34,661 bases of DNA from Planctomycetota bacterium. Lineage in GTDB: Bacteria > Planctomycetota > UBA1135 > GCA-002686595. The stretch lies in contig PBIX01000036.1 in the NCBI GenBank assembly GCA_002720975.1, positions 1 through 34,661 on the forward strand, given 5' to 3'. Both the position numbers and the translations under genes were made by a program. The notes beneath the pieces are model-generated. The model searched no databases and had not been told where the DNA came from. It worked only from the letters and a program-made list of their open reading frames with translations. This document shows, in pieces, positions 15,712 through 24,478 of this stretch; the first letter of the stretch is position 1; every line of letters begins with the position of its first letter.

Positions 15712-18700
15712 ATGCGAATCGAGCGCACATCCACCCCGGCCAAAGGCCTGCTCCCCTCCCCCCGTCTCGCGGTCTTGCGGTCGCCTGTCGCGATCATGAT
15801 CCTGGGCCTCTCCTTGGGCCTGGCCAGCTGTTCCGGCGGTGGGGGAGTCAGTACTGGAGGGTTCCACATCGAGACCTGCAGCCTCGGGTGCACCAATGGA
15901 ACCGAAGGGGACCAGATCACCTGCTCGATCATCGACACCTACCAGAACCAGGAGATCTCCATCCTGTTCTCGACCCCGGTCGATCTGTTCTCTGTCAATT
16001 CCAGCACATTTCAGGTGGTGAATGTGGCCAACGGCACTTCACCTCCTGGGCAGTTCTTTGGTGATCCCACCAACCTCAGGCGGTTGATCTTCCGTCCGGC
16101 CCTGTCCTTTGACCAGAACGGCAACCCGATCTTTGGATTGGAGGCGAACACCTCCTATTCGATTCGCATTCCGGGGGAGGTGCAGGATGGATTTGGCCCA
16201 TTCATCCAGAGCACTACCGGTCAGGTCAATCAGGCACGCATGGAGTGCACTGTTCGCACCAGCCTGGGGGTCATCGACCCGGTGCCCGGTTCCCCGGACG
16301 TCGTCACGACGGTGGATGTTGTGACCGGCTATGACTCCGAGGGCAATGCCAACCAGTTTGATTACGACGTCGTTGTGACGAACACTCCGGTAATCGAGGA
16401 TGTCTGGCGTCAGACGCGCATCACTTTTTTCTTCGATGACGTGATGAATATCGCGACCTTGCTCGATCCTGCCAGCAAGAAAGCCCCGTACATCACCATT
16501 GAGGTGGATGATGACGGCGACTTGGCTACCCTCGATCGCTACGACGTGGACGGTGCCTTCAGTTTCGGAGTGGACTTCGATCGCTTGGAGACCTACCTGT
16601 ACTTCGACGCCACGCTGCCAATGCCTTCGGCCGGGCCCAATGCGCCAGCTTCACCACGTCGCGTGGTGATCATCATTCCTTCCACGGTTCAGGATCTGGT
16701 CTCAAACTCCGTCGCAGCAGGTGGCGGCCAGCGGTCCTTCATCCCCGAGCCCTCAACCCTTCAGGAGTCCTTGCTGCCTCCCGGTGGTGAGGACTTCACC
16801 GTCTCATGGCCCGCTGCCGATTCCAACGAAGACGGCAACCGCGGTGGCGCGTTCTGGGGCGGCGGCCAGTTGATTCCGGGCATCGGTGGTGGCTCGGGAC
16901 GATTGGGCGATCTCTTCGTGCCCGCCGGTCTCTCCTTGACGCTTAGCACGGATAATCAGACATTCCCCCTGACCACGGATGACGGCTTCCTGCTCAATCA
17001 GGTGGCTGACATTCTGGGCAACCCCGATCCTTCCGGATTCCCCAACACCCAAGGGAACTTCCCCGACTCCATCACCATTACCGATGGAGTCTTCGAGTTC
17101 AATTCGCTGATTGTTGAGTCCGGTGGGTCCATTCGATTCGAAGGCGTGAACCCCGCCCGTGTCTACGTGCGTGGGCCTGTGGACATTCAGGCTGGCGCCG
17201 TTCTCGATCTGACGGGAGCGGTTCCCGCAGACCACGACTCGACGATGGTCGATCCATTCACCATGCTGACGACTCCCGTCAACGCGGCCAGTGGCGGTGA
17301 TGGCGGGTTCGGGGGCTCTCGCTCCGACATGGCGAGCAACGCGGCCATGGTCGCTCTCACTGCTTGTGAGAACGATCCGGTGGCCATGGTGAGTCCTCAC
17401 CGGGAAGGCTACAAGGGTATGGGCGTTGGCCGCCAAGGTAAGAAGGGTGCTGGGCTCGGTGGCGAGAAGTATCCCATCCGGCTGCCGTCAACGAACACGG
17501 AAACCACGGGTGCGCAAGAGGTCGGTTTCAACGTGAATGCCATCTTCGACCCGTTCACGCTCGACACGGAATGCCGCAGCATGATGGTCGGGGGCTCCGG
17601 CTCTGGTGGTTCCTACGCGACGGCTGGAGGAATCGGCGTGGCCTTCTCCCTCGCTCCGACCTCCGATTATCCCGGGGTCACGAACAATGCAGCAGATACC
17701 CCGGGTGGGGATCCTGCCGAAGTGGGGCTTGAAGCCGCAGTGGAGGACAACCAGGGCTACAACGCGCGGTTGCTGCGCTGGAACAAGGGCCACCTGAGAG
17801 GTGGTTCCGGTGGTGGTGGGGGGGGTGGTCATCCCTTCGGCGCATGGGCCGATGGGCACAATGGCTCCAGCTTGAACGCTTGTGTGGGACCCCTATCCAA
17901 CTTCCACGCGTGGATGGATCACTCCGGCGCGCGCGGTGGCTCTGGTGGCGGCGCGTTCCATTTAACGTCCGGCAAGCGCATCACCGTCAATGGTGTCATC
18001 GATGCCAGTGGTAGCCGAGGCGGTGAGCCACGCAACCCAGCGGTGGCCGATCCGTGCGACGTGGACTACGGCAAGTTCGCCACCCCTGGCGGGGGCGGAT
18101 CGGGAGGAGCCGTGAAACTCCAGAGCATTGTCGTGGACCTGGCCTCCACCCCTGGGACCATCGATGTCTCGGGTGGGCGTGGTGGTACGGCAAAATTCTG
18201 GGCCAACTCCCTTGGTGGCGATGGGGGCGCGGGGCTCGTGCGTATCGAGGATCTCGCCGGGTTGTCCCGGGCCATGGCGGCACCTTCCATTCTTCCTTTT
18301 GACCCTTATGACAGCTCCCTGTCGTGGGTCAGCGTGGACGACGGTCAGAACCCTCTTGATGGCCCCGGCTGGGTCCTGGCAAGTCAGCGTCCCGACGCAA
18401 TCAGCGCCAGTTCTTCGTGCTGGATGAAACCTCCGGGTTCGATTCTGTCTCTGTACTTCGTGGAGGATGAGGCCGATCCCAACACCGGCCCCGCTGCGCA
18501 GATGGGCTGGAACATGAACCTCCTCTACAACACCGGCAGCGGCACGGTGACGATCCCCTTCCGCGGCTTCAACAACCAGCTCCCCAACTCCTGGGAGAAT
18601 GAGTTCGGGAAGAGTCTGGGGACCCAAGGCGGAACCGTCGCGGCGGCTCCGATCGTGGTTCGCTTCCAGGGTGCGCTGGCTACGGCAACAGAGGACTATT

Positions 18701-18921
18701 GCAACCTGGATCTCAACGACACCTCCACATCAATCGTTCCCGGGTCGGTGACCCCCTGGGTGGACCACCCAGCCCTCTTGAATGGGTTCCTCCCTCCCCC
18801 CAACCTCATGCGCTACGTCATCATCTTCGACAACACGCGAGTGGCGGGTGACATCCCGAAGCAGATCCTCGACCAAGTGGAGGGAATCGACAGTTTCTGG
18901 GTCCGCGTTCTGCCCGACTAG
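15712..18921 (+). CDS. Large Ig-like, Gly-rich surface lipoprotein (copy 1)
   Basis: Predicted exported lipoprotein of 1,069 residues. The signal ends in GLASC (Cys40). A Cys-rich head (ETCSLGCTNGT) leads into SbsA/Big_5-type Ig-like text with ISILFSTPVDLFSVNSSTF and FDDVMNIATLLDP. Two acidic loops, DDDGDLAT and DSNEDGN, resemble calcium-binding loops of the dockerin/EF-hand type. The central part alternates beta strands with Gly-rich turns such as GGSGGGGGGGHPFG and ATPGGGGSGGAVKLQS, suggesting a stacked beta structure. The C-terminus is again beta-rich and ends in WVRVLPD. The order of parts is the same as in the next gene, so they are tandem paralogues. A surface adhesin, matrix or S-layer-like role is inference. 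An eight-G run inside the gene could slip. Confidence 0.9.
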   Translation: MRIERTSTPAKGLLPSPRLAVLRSPVAIMILGLSLGLASCSGGGGVSTGGFHIETCSLGCTNGTEGDQITCSIIDTYQNQEISILFSTPVDLFSVNSSTFQVVNVANGTSPPGQFFGDPTNLRRLIFRPALSFDQNGNPIFGLEANTSYSIRIPGEVQDGFGPFIQSTTGQVNQARMECTVRTSLGVIDPVPGSPDVVTTVDVVTGYDSEGNANQFDYDVVVTNTPVIEDVWRQTRITFFFDDVMNIATLLDPASKKAPYITIEVDDDGDLATLDRYDVDGAFSFGVDFDRLETYLYFDATLPMPSAGPNAPASPRRVVIIIPSTVQDLVSNSVAAGGGQRSFIPEPSTLQESLLPPGGEDFTVSWPAADSNEDGNRGGAFWGGGQLIPGIGGGSGRLGDLFVPAGLSLTLSTDNQTFPLTTDDGFLLNQVADILGNPDPSGFPNTQGNFPDSITITDGVFEFNSLIVESGGSIRFEGVNPARVYVRGPVDIQAGAVLDLTGAVPADHDSTMVDPFTMLTTPVNAASGGDGGFGGSRSDMASNAAMVALTACENDPVAMVSPHREGYKGMGVGRQGKKGAGLGGEKYPIRLPSTNTETTGAQEVGFNVNAIFDPFTLDTECRSMMVGGSGSGGSYATAGGIGVAFSLAPTSDYPGVTNNAADTPGGDPAEVGLEAAVEDNQGYNARLLRWNKGHLRGGSGGGGGGGHPFGAWADGHNGSSLNACVGPLSNFHAWMDHSGARGGSGGGAFHLTSGKRITVNGVIDASGSRGGEPRNPAVADPCDVDYGKFATPGGGGSGGAVKLQSIVVDLASTPGTIDVSGGRGGTAKFWANSLGGDGGAGLVRIEDLAGLSRAMAAPSILPFDPYDSSLSWVSVDDGQNPLDGPGWVLASQRPDAISASSSCWMKPPGSILSLYFVEDEADPNTGPAAQMGWNMNLLYNTGSGTVTIPFRGFNNQLPNSWENEFGKSLGTQGGTVAAAPIVVRFQGALATATEDYCNLDLNDTSTSIVPGSVTPWVDHPALLNGFLPPPNLMRYVIIFDNTRVAGDIPKQILDQVEGIDSFWVRVLPD
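17818..17825 (+). repeat. Eight-G homopolymer inside the first large lipoprotein gene
   Basis: An uninterrupted run of eight G encodes part of the Gly-rich loop. The paralogue at the matching place uses mixed glycine codons and has no such run. Slippage would shift the frame about two thirds of the way through the protein. Confidence 0.6.
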
Positions 18922-19208
18922 GCTTCGCCAAGGCTACCGGGGGCTCCGGGCGAATCTCTGGAGATACGCTCCATTGGGTGCATGTCCGGGCCGCTGGCTC
19001 GGAGGCCGCGGCCGTTGGTGTACTCCAACACCTCGACGGTTGCTTCGGTGGCTGGGTGGGGGGCGCTCGGCAAGGTGGAGGGTGCCTACGTGCTGGCAAG
19101 TGGCCAAGAAGCCCGGTTGGATTGGAGTGCAGAAGGCTCACTTGCTGTAGGATCGAGGCCGATATCTGGACCGATTCTCCCCGTACACCCATCAACGACG
19201 TTTGACCC

Positions 19209-22200
19209 ATGTGGACGCCGCGCTCCTCCCACCTCGCCTTCTCCCTCTCGGCCTTGGCCCTGTTCTCGGCTTGCTCCACTGAGAGTGATTCCAATCCGTC
19301 CGAGAGCGGCTTCTTTATTGTGTCCTGCACCCTGGGGTGTACGGATGGCACAACGGGTAACGCGGTCAATTGCGCCATCGCCAATACCTATCAGAACCAA
19401 GAGATCTCGATCATTTTCTCTGAGCCCTTTGACCTGTTCAGCGTCAATTCGAGTTCTTTCCGGATTACCGAGGTCGCCAACGGGACAACCCCATCGGGCC
19501 AGTTCTACAGCGACCCGACGGATTCGCATCGGCTGATCTTCCGCCCCTCCCTGACCTTCGACCAGAACGGCACGCCCATCCATGGACTGGCCTCGTCGAC
19601 GTCCTACCGAATATTCCTGCCGGGCGTTAGCCAGAACGATCAGGGCCCGTTTATCCAGAGCACCCAGGGCGTCGACAACAAGAGTCGGATGCAGTGCACG
19701 ATCAAAACGACTGAGGGTGTCATCGATCCTGTGCCGGGCCCTCCTTCAGTCTTGATGTTCGTCGATCAGGTCGTGGACTATCAGTCTGACGGAACGCCCA
19801 TCATCGTGTCGGACGTCCTGGTCAATGGGGGTTCTGAGTTAACGAACGTCTACCGCCAGACCCGCGTGAACTTCGCGTTCAACGACATCATGAACGTGGC
19901 GACCCTCCTGAATCCTTCCACTGGCGATTCTCCCAACATTCTCATTGAGCTGGACGACGACGGGGACTTGCTGACTGAAGACAAGACGCCGATCGAAGGT
20001 AGCTTCACCTATGCGGTGGACCTCGAGCAACTCTCGACCAGCTTGTACTTTGTATCAGACGTGCCCTTGCCCTCGGCGGGACCCGACGCGGCTTCGAATC
20101 CTCGCAGGATCGTTCTTACCCTGCCGCCTGCGGTGCAGGACCTGGTGGCCAACCCGATCTCCTCGGGTGGTGGCTCTCACTCATTCATTACGGAGTTGCC
20201 GCAGTTGGGCGAGGTGCTCGTGCCTGACGGGGGTGAGGACTTCCTCTTGTCTTGGCCCGACTCCAACTCCAATGAAGATGGCCCACGGAGCGGAGCTTTC
20301 TGGGGCGGTGGTCGGTTGGCTCCTGGAATCGGTGGTGGCTCGGGCCGCCTAGGGGACCTGCGTGTTCCGAGCGGAATGAAGCTTGTGCTGAATACCGACT
20401 CCCAGACCTTTCCTTTGGGAACCTCGGATGGGCTGGGTTTCGATCTGATCCCGGACTATCTGGGCAATGCGGATGCGGTCAACTTTCCGGGGACTCTGGG
20501 AAACTATCCGGATTCGCTCACTGTCACCGACGGCGTCTTCGAGTTCCAGTCACTGACCCTTGAGTCAGGCTCCGAACTGGTCCTTGTGGGATCACAACCT
20601 GCCCGCCTGTACGTGCGCGGCTCAGCGATGTTCCTCATGGGTAGCATCGTGGACCTGAGTGGCCCGCAACCCGACGATCACGATTCGAGCATCGTGGATC
20701 CGGAAACCGAGCTGGCAGCCCCCGCCCCATCCGCTGGTGGCGGTGATGGAGGGTTTGGTGGCGACCGCTTTGACATGGGGAGCGTGAATGGGAACATGGG
20801 TAGCCTCGGCTTGTGCGAGAACGACGTCGTGACCAATCCCGGTGCCGATACCCAAGGCCGCTCAGGGATGGGCGTGGGGCGTTCGGTTGGGCTGGGGGGT
20901 GGAGTCGGTGGCGTGCAGTACCCGACCAATTACCCGACCGTCAACACCAGCACGACCGCCGCCAACAACAACCATGGTCTGGGCTTTAACCGTGTCGACG
21001 ACTACAACGTCTTGGGGGCGGAGTTGGAATGCCGCAGCATGATGGTGGGGGGTGTGGGTTCCGGCGGGGCCTACGCGCTGGATGGAGGCATTGGGGTCTC
21101 CGACGCTGTTCTGGCTACGGCTGGGTACCCTTCGGGCCAGGACAATGGCGGGCCGGATACTCCTGGAGGCGATAGCTCCAGCATCGGACTTGAGGCGCCA
21201 GCAGAGGACAACGTGGGTTACAACCAGCGCCTGCTGAACTGGTGGGATGGTTTCCTGCGTGGCGGCTCAGGTGGCGGCGGCGGGGGCAATCACCCGCACG
21301 GGACCTTCACGTGGCGCGGGGATGGGGGCGGCACGAACTGCATTGGCGAAAAGGCCTGGTTCAAGGCCTGGCACGACCACTCGGGAGCCATGGGTGGCAG
21401 TGGCGGTGGTGCTCTGCAGGTCACTGCCGGCAAGAGCCTGACGGTGGATGGTAAGATAAACGCCACGGGAGGGCAGGGTGGTCAGGCTCGCCCAGCTCTG
21501 AACGACTTCATGTGCAGCGGGGAGACCTGGACCGTGGATTTCGGCCAGTTTGCGACTCCGGGTGGAGGAGGCTCTGGCGGTGCGATCAAGTTGCAGAGCA
21601 TGGTCGTCGACATCTCGCCCACTCCGGGCACCATCGATATCAGTGGCGGCATGGGCGGAGAGGGCGTCTGGAGCCTGTCCCTGGGCGGAGACGGAAGCCC
21701 GGGGCTGTTGCGTGTGGAGGACATGGTGGGGGGGATCACCCGTTCACTCGTTGCGCCTTCGGTCCTGCCCTACGCCCCCCTCGACGACTCCCTGTCATGG
21801 GTCAGTGTGGACAACGGTCAGGACTCCAATGACGGTCCCGGTTGGATTCCCACCACCCACCGTCCCGATTCCATTTCGGCCTCCATGTCCTGTTGGCTGC
21901 AGCCCAGCGGGACCTACTTCTCTCTAGGCTTCGTAGACGACGAGGACGACGACAACACGGGCGACCCCGACGATATGGGCTGGAACATGGATATCCAGTA
22001 CAACCCGGGCGGCACGGGAGAGATCCTCATCCCCTTCCGGGGCGACAGCGGGTTCTTTCCCGGCACTTCCTGGGAGAATCAGTTCGGCATCAGTCTCGGC
22101 ACCCAGGGTGGTACGGTCTCTGCCGCTCCCATCGTGGTCCGATTCCAGGGTGCGCGCACCGATGGAACCACGGATCCCTGTGATGGGGACGTGAACAGTC

Positions 22201-22400
22201 TCCTGGCAGGTATTGATCCCAGCTCCGTTACTCCCTGGGTGGACCACCCGGCGATGTTCAACGACTTTCCCATTGCGCCCAACATGATCCGCTTTGCGAT
22301 CATCTTTGATGGCACGTCAGATGGGGGCGACACTCCCGGTGACGACCTGGCAGATGTGGTTGGCGTGACGAATCTCCGTGTGCGTGTCATCCCCGACTGA
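19209..22400 (+). CDS. Large Ig-like, Gly-rich surface lipoprotein (copy 2)
   Basis: Tandem paralogue of the preceding gene, 1,063 residues. The signal peptide is shorter and ends in FSAC (Cys22). The head VSCTLGCTDGT matches that of copy 1, as do IIFSEPFDLFSVNSSSF, FNDIMNVATLLNP, the acidic loop DDDGDLLT, SNEDGPRSGAFWGGG, CRSMMVGG, LRGGSGGGGGG and FATPGGGGSGGAIKLQS. The C-terminal part VTPWVDHPAMFNDF and the ending VRVIPD also match. The two differ mostly in surface-loop text, such as the stretch after the Gly-rich turn. The 287-bp gap between the copies holds no gene or clear terminator, so the second may be read through from the first. Function is inferred as for copy 1. Confidence 0.9.
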   Translation: MWTPRSSHLAFSLSALALFSACSTESDSNPSESGFFIVSCTLGCTDGTTGNAVNCAIANTYQNQEISIIFSEPFDLFSVNSSSFRITEVANGTTPSGQFYSDPTDSHRLIFRPSLTFDQNGTPIHGLASSTSYRIFLPGVSQNDQGPFIQSTQGVDNKSRMQCTIKTTEGVIDPVPGPPSVLMFVDQVVDYQSDGTPIIVSDVLVNGGSELTNVYRQTRVNFAFNDIMNVATLLNPSTGDSPNILIELDDDGDLLTEDKTPIEGSFTYAVDLEQLSTSLYFVSDVPLPSAGPDAASNPRRIVLTLPPAVQDLVANPISSGGGSHSFITELPQLGEVLVPDGGEDFLLSWPDSNSNEDGPRSGAFWGGGRLAPGIGGGSGRLGDLRVPSGMKLVLNTDSQTFPLGTSDGLGFDLIPDYLGNADAVNFPGTLGNYPDSLTVTDGVFEFQSLTLESGSELVLVGSQPARLYVRGSAMFLMGSIVDLSGPQPDDHDSSIVDPETELAAPAPSAGGGDGGFGGDRFDMGSVNGNMGSLGLCENDVVTNPGADTQGRSGMGVGRSVGLGGGVGGVQYPTNYPTVNTSTTAANNNHGLGFNRVDDYNVLGAELECRSMMVGGVGSGGAYALDGGIGVSDAVLATAGYPSGQDNGGPDTPGGDSSSIGLEAPAEDNVGYNQRLLNWWDGFLRGGSGGGGGGNHPHGTFTWRGDGGGTNCIGEKAWFKAWHDHSGAMGGSGGGALQVTAGKSLTVDGKINATGGQGGQARPALNDFMCSGETWTVDFGQFATPGGGGSGGAIKLQSMVVDISPTPGTIDISGGMGGEGVWSLSLGGDGSPGLLRVEDMVGGITRSLVAPSVLPYAPLDDSLSWVSVDNGQDSNDGPGWIPTTHRPDSISASMSCWLQPSGTYFSLGFVDDEDDDNTGDPDDMGWNMDIQYNPGGTGEILIPFRGDSGFFPGTSWENQFGISLGTQGGTVSAAPIVVRFQGARTDGTTDPCDGDVNSLLAGIDPSSVTPWVDHPAMFNDFPIAPNMIRFAIIFDGTSDGGDTPGDDLADVVGVTNLRVRVIPD

Positions 22401-22450
22401 TCCTCGAGGATGAGGCTCGCCGAGTTCGACAACGTCTTGCAGGTCAAAGC

Positions 22451-23683
22451 ATGGGCCTGATCCGGGCTCAGTGGATTCTTGACGACAAGCACGGACCTGT
22501 TTCCGATGGGGCCATCAGCGTCGAGCACGGACAGATCGTGCGCGTGGCTACGGGGAAGGCCTCCATTCGTCGCTTGGCGAATGACCTCGGCGAGGAACCC
22601 ATAGATCTTGGACCGGGCATACTCTGCCCCGGACTCGTCAACGCCCACGCTCACCTTGAGCTGACGGCCCTGGGGGGGCGGCTTGCTGGGGAGGGGCCTT
22701 TCTCTGCCTGGGTTGGGCACCTGTTGCGCGAAAGGGCTGCGTGCGCGCAATCAGAACTGGCTCAAGGCGTGCGACTGGGGGAGCAGGAGCTTCTGGCCAG
22801 TGGGACCACTGCGGTGGGGGAGATCTCCAGCTTGGCGATCAGCCCCCACTGGGCGGCCGACTCACCCATGGCCGTGCGTCTCTATCACGAGTGCTTGGAC
22901 GCCGGGGATGTCGCCCGTACCCATGGGGCGGTTGCAGACCTACGCGAGCAGCTGGGTGCCACGGCCCTCCCGTCAGCAGTTTCTCCACACGCTCCCTTCA
23001 GCGTCAGCCCGGACCTCTTCACAGAATTGGGAGAGTTGTCGGAGGCAGGCTGTCTGCCGATTACGATTCACTGGGCGGAGAGTCCCGAGGAGCAGGAGTA
23101 CCTGCTCTACGGCGAGGGCCCACTGGCTGAATTCCTGGGGCCCGCCCCTCTACGTCCGGGTCTTGATCTGATTGATGAAGCGGGGTTGCTTGGCCCGCGC
23201 ACCTCTCTGGTGCACGGCAATCATCCCGCGGCAGGCGAGCCCGAGCGCCTTGCAGCGGCGGGGGTGAGCCTCGTCCACTGCCCGGGCACACACCACTTCT
23301 TCGGCCGCGATACGTTTCCCCTCGATCTCTACAGGAGTGCCGGCGTCAACCTGGCTCTGGGCACGGATTCGCTGGCCAGCAACAAGGCTCTGGACATGCG
23401 CCGGGAGATGGCTCTCTTACGGAAAGCACAGCCGGGACTAGCCCCCGCCGACGTCTGGGGCATGGCCACCCGAGGCTCTGCCAGGGCCCTCGATCTGGAA
23501 GGGAAGGTGGGCTCGCTGGCCCCCGGTGCTCGCGCTGACCTGGTTCTCTTTGATGTTGAATCCGGTCAGCCAGAGGCCATTATGGACGAATTGACGGGTA
23601 CCTGCCCTCCTGTAACCGCGCTCTACTTGGAAGGCAGGCTTCAAGAGGGTCTACCCCGTGCGGCATCGGCCTCGGACCGCTAG
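22451..23683 (+). CDS. Amidohydrolase / deaminase of the chlorohydrolase-MtaD type
   Basis: Metal-dependent hydrolase of 410 residues. Ligands are visible: NAHAHLE (His66, His68), TIHWAES (His207, Glu210), VHGNH (His255) and LGTDSLASN (Asp306). SPHAPFS (about 178-184) is also typical of the family. The closing GSLAPGARADLVLFD is the usual C-terminal beta-sandwich return. Members deaminate adenosine derivatives, cytosine, guanine or aminofutalosine. The GTDSLASN block fits the adenosine/aminofutalosine-deaminase side, but the substrate cannot be fixed from sequence. The gene is followed 12 bases later by a phosphoesterase, so they probably form an operon. Confidence 0.88.
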   Translation: MGLIRAQWILDDKHGPVSDGAISVEHGQIVRVATGKASIRRLANDLGEEPIDLGPGILCPGLVNAHAHLELTALGGRLAGEGPFSAWVGHLLRERAACAQSELAQGVRLGEQELLASGTTAVGEISSLAISPHWAADSPMAVRLYHECLDAGDVARTHGAVADLREQLGATALPSAVSPHAPFSVSPDLFTELGELSEAGCLPITIHWAESPEEQEYLLYGEGPLAEFLGPAPLRPGLDLIDEAGLLGPRTSLVHGNHPAAGEPERLAAAGVSLVHCPGTHHFFGRDTFPLDLYRSAGVNLALGTDSLASNKALDMRREMALLRKAQPGLAPADVWGMATRGSARALDLEGKVGSLAPGARADLVLFDVESGQPEAIMDELTGTCPPVTALYLEGRLQEGLPRAASASDR

Positions 23684-23695
23684 CATGAGTCGTCC

Positions 23696-24457
23696 ATGAA
23701 AGTCGCCTTGATTTCCGACCTGCACTCCAATCGGGAGGCGCTTGAAGCCGTCTTTGAGCACATCCGTGCGCAGGGCATCGAGCGCATTTTTTGCTTGGGC
23801 GACATCGTGGGGTATGGAGCTGAGCCCGAGTTCTGCGTAGATCTCGTGCGCGGGCACGCGGAGGTTTCCCTGATGGGCAACCACGACGATGCACTCTTTC
23901 ATGGCGGGGCAGACTTCAATCCCCATGCCCGCGGGGCGATTGATTTTACGCGCGCCCGCCTGTGTCCGCGCTGGTACAGCAGTTCTGAGCGCAAGGGGCG
24001 TTGGAAGTGGCTGCAGAACCTGGAGTTCACTTATAGGGAGGGGCGCTTTCTTTTTGTGCACGGCTCGCCGCGGGATCCTGTGCGTGAGTACGTTCTCTCC
24101 ACTGACGGCATGCTGAACCCAGACAAGTTGCGGGCGGTCTTCGAGTCATTCGAGGGTATCGCCCTGGGCGGGCACACCCACTACCCAGGGATCTTCTGGG
24201 AGGACCTGCAGTTCGCCGGTTTGGGGGGGAGCGCCGAGCACACAGTGGCGCTTCCCGAAGGCAAGCAGGCGTTCATCAACATCGGCTCCGTGGGCCAACC
24301 CAGAGACAACGATAATCGGGCCTGCTATGCGGTCCTGGAAGATCATCAGGTCACCTGGCACCGGGTCCCCTATGACTATCGGGCGACCATGGACAAGATT
24401 CTTGCCACCGGCGTTCTCAGCGAGATGCTCGCCCGTCGCCTGCAGATGGGCAAGTAG
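23696..24457 (+). CDS. Calcineurin-like metallophosphoesterase
   Basis: Cytoplasmic phosphoesterase of 253 residues with all five family blocks in order: DLHSN (Asp8, His10), GDIVGYG (Asp36), GNHDD (Asn62, His63), VHGSP (His122) and GGHTHYP (His160, His162). The text GDIVGYGAEPEFCVDLVR and INIGSVGQPRDND matches the YfcE/PF12850 type. Substrates in this group include phosphodiesters and cyclic nucleotides. No signal peptide is present. It ends 21 bases before the convergent end of the proline dehydrogenase gene, with no clear terminator between, so the two transcripts may overlap at their 3' ends. Confidence 0.92.
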   Translation: MKVALISDLHSNREALEAVFEHIRAQGIERIFCLGDIVGYGAEPEFCVDLVRGHAEVSLMGNHDDALFHGGADFNPHARGAIDFTRARLCPRWYSSSERKGRWKWLQNLEFTYREGRFLFVHGSPRDPVREYVLSTDGMLNPDKLRAVFESFEGIALGGHTHYPGIFWEDLQFAGLGGSAEHTVALPEGKQAFINIGSVGQPRDNDNRACYAVLEDHQVTWHRVPYDYRATMDKILATGVLSEMLARRLQMGK

Positions 24458-24478
24458 AGCAAGCGGTTTCAGAATCTC

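Noticed and set aside
15201..16064. Plus-strand open frame of 287 codons crossing the divergent intergenic region
   Set aside because: It reads through the G-runs as Gly/Trp-rich text and overlaps the lipoprotein genes on both sides in other frames.
18922..19208. Possible RNA gene or small gene between the two large lipoproteins
   Set aside because: No tRNA-like arms, strong hairpin or convincing start and ribosome-binding site found; the open frames read as shadow text.
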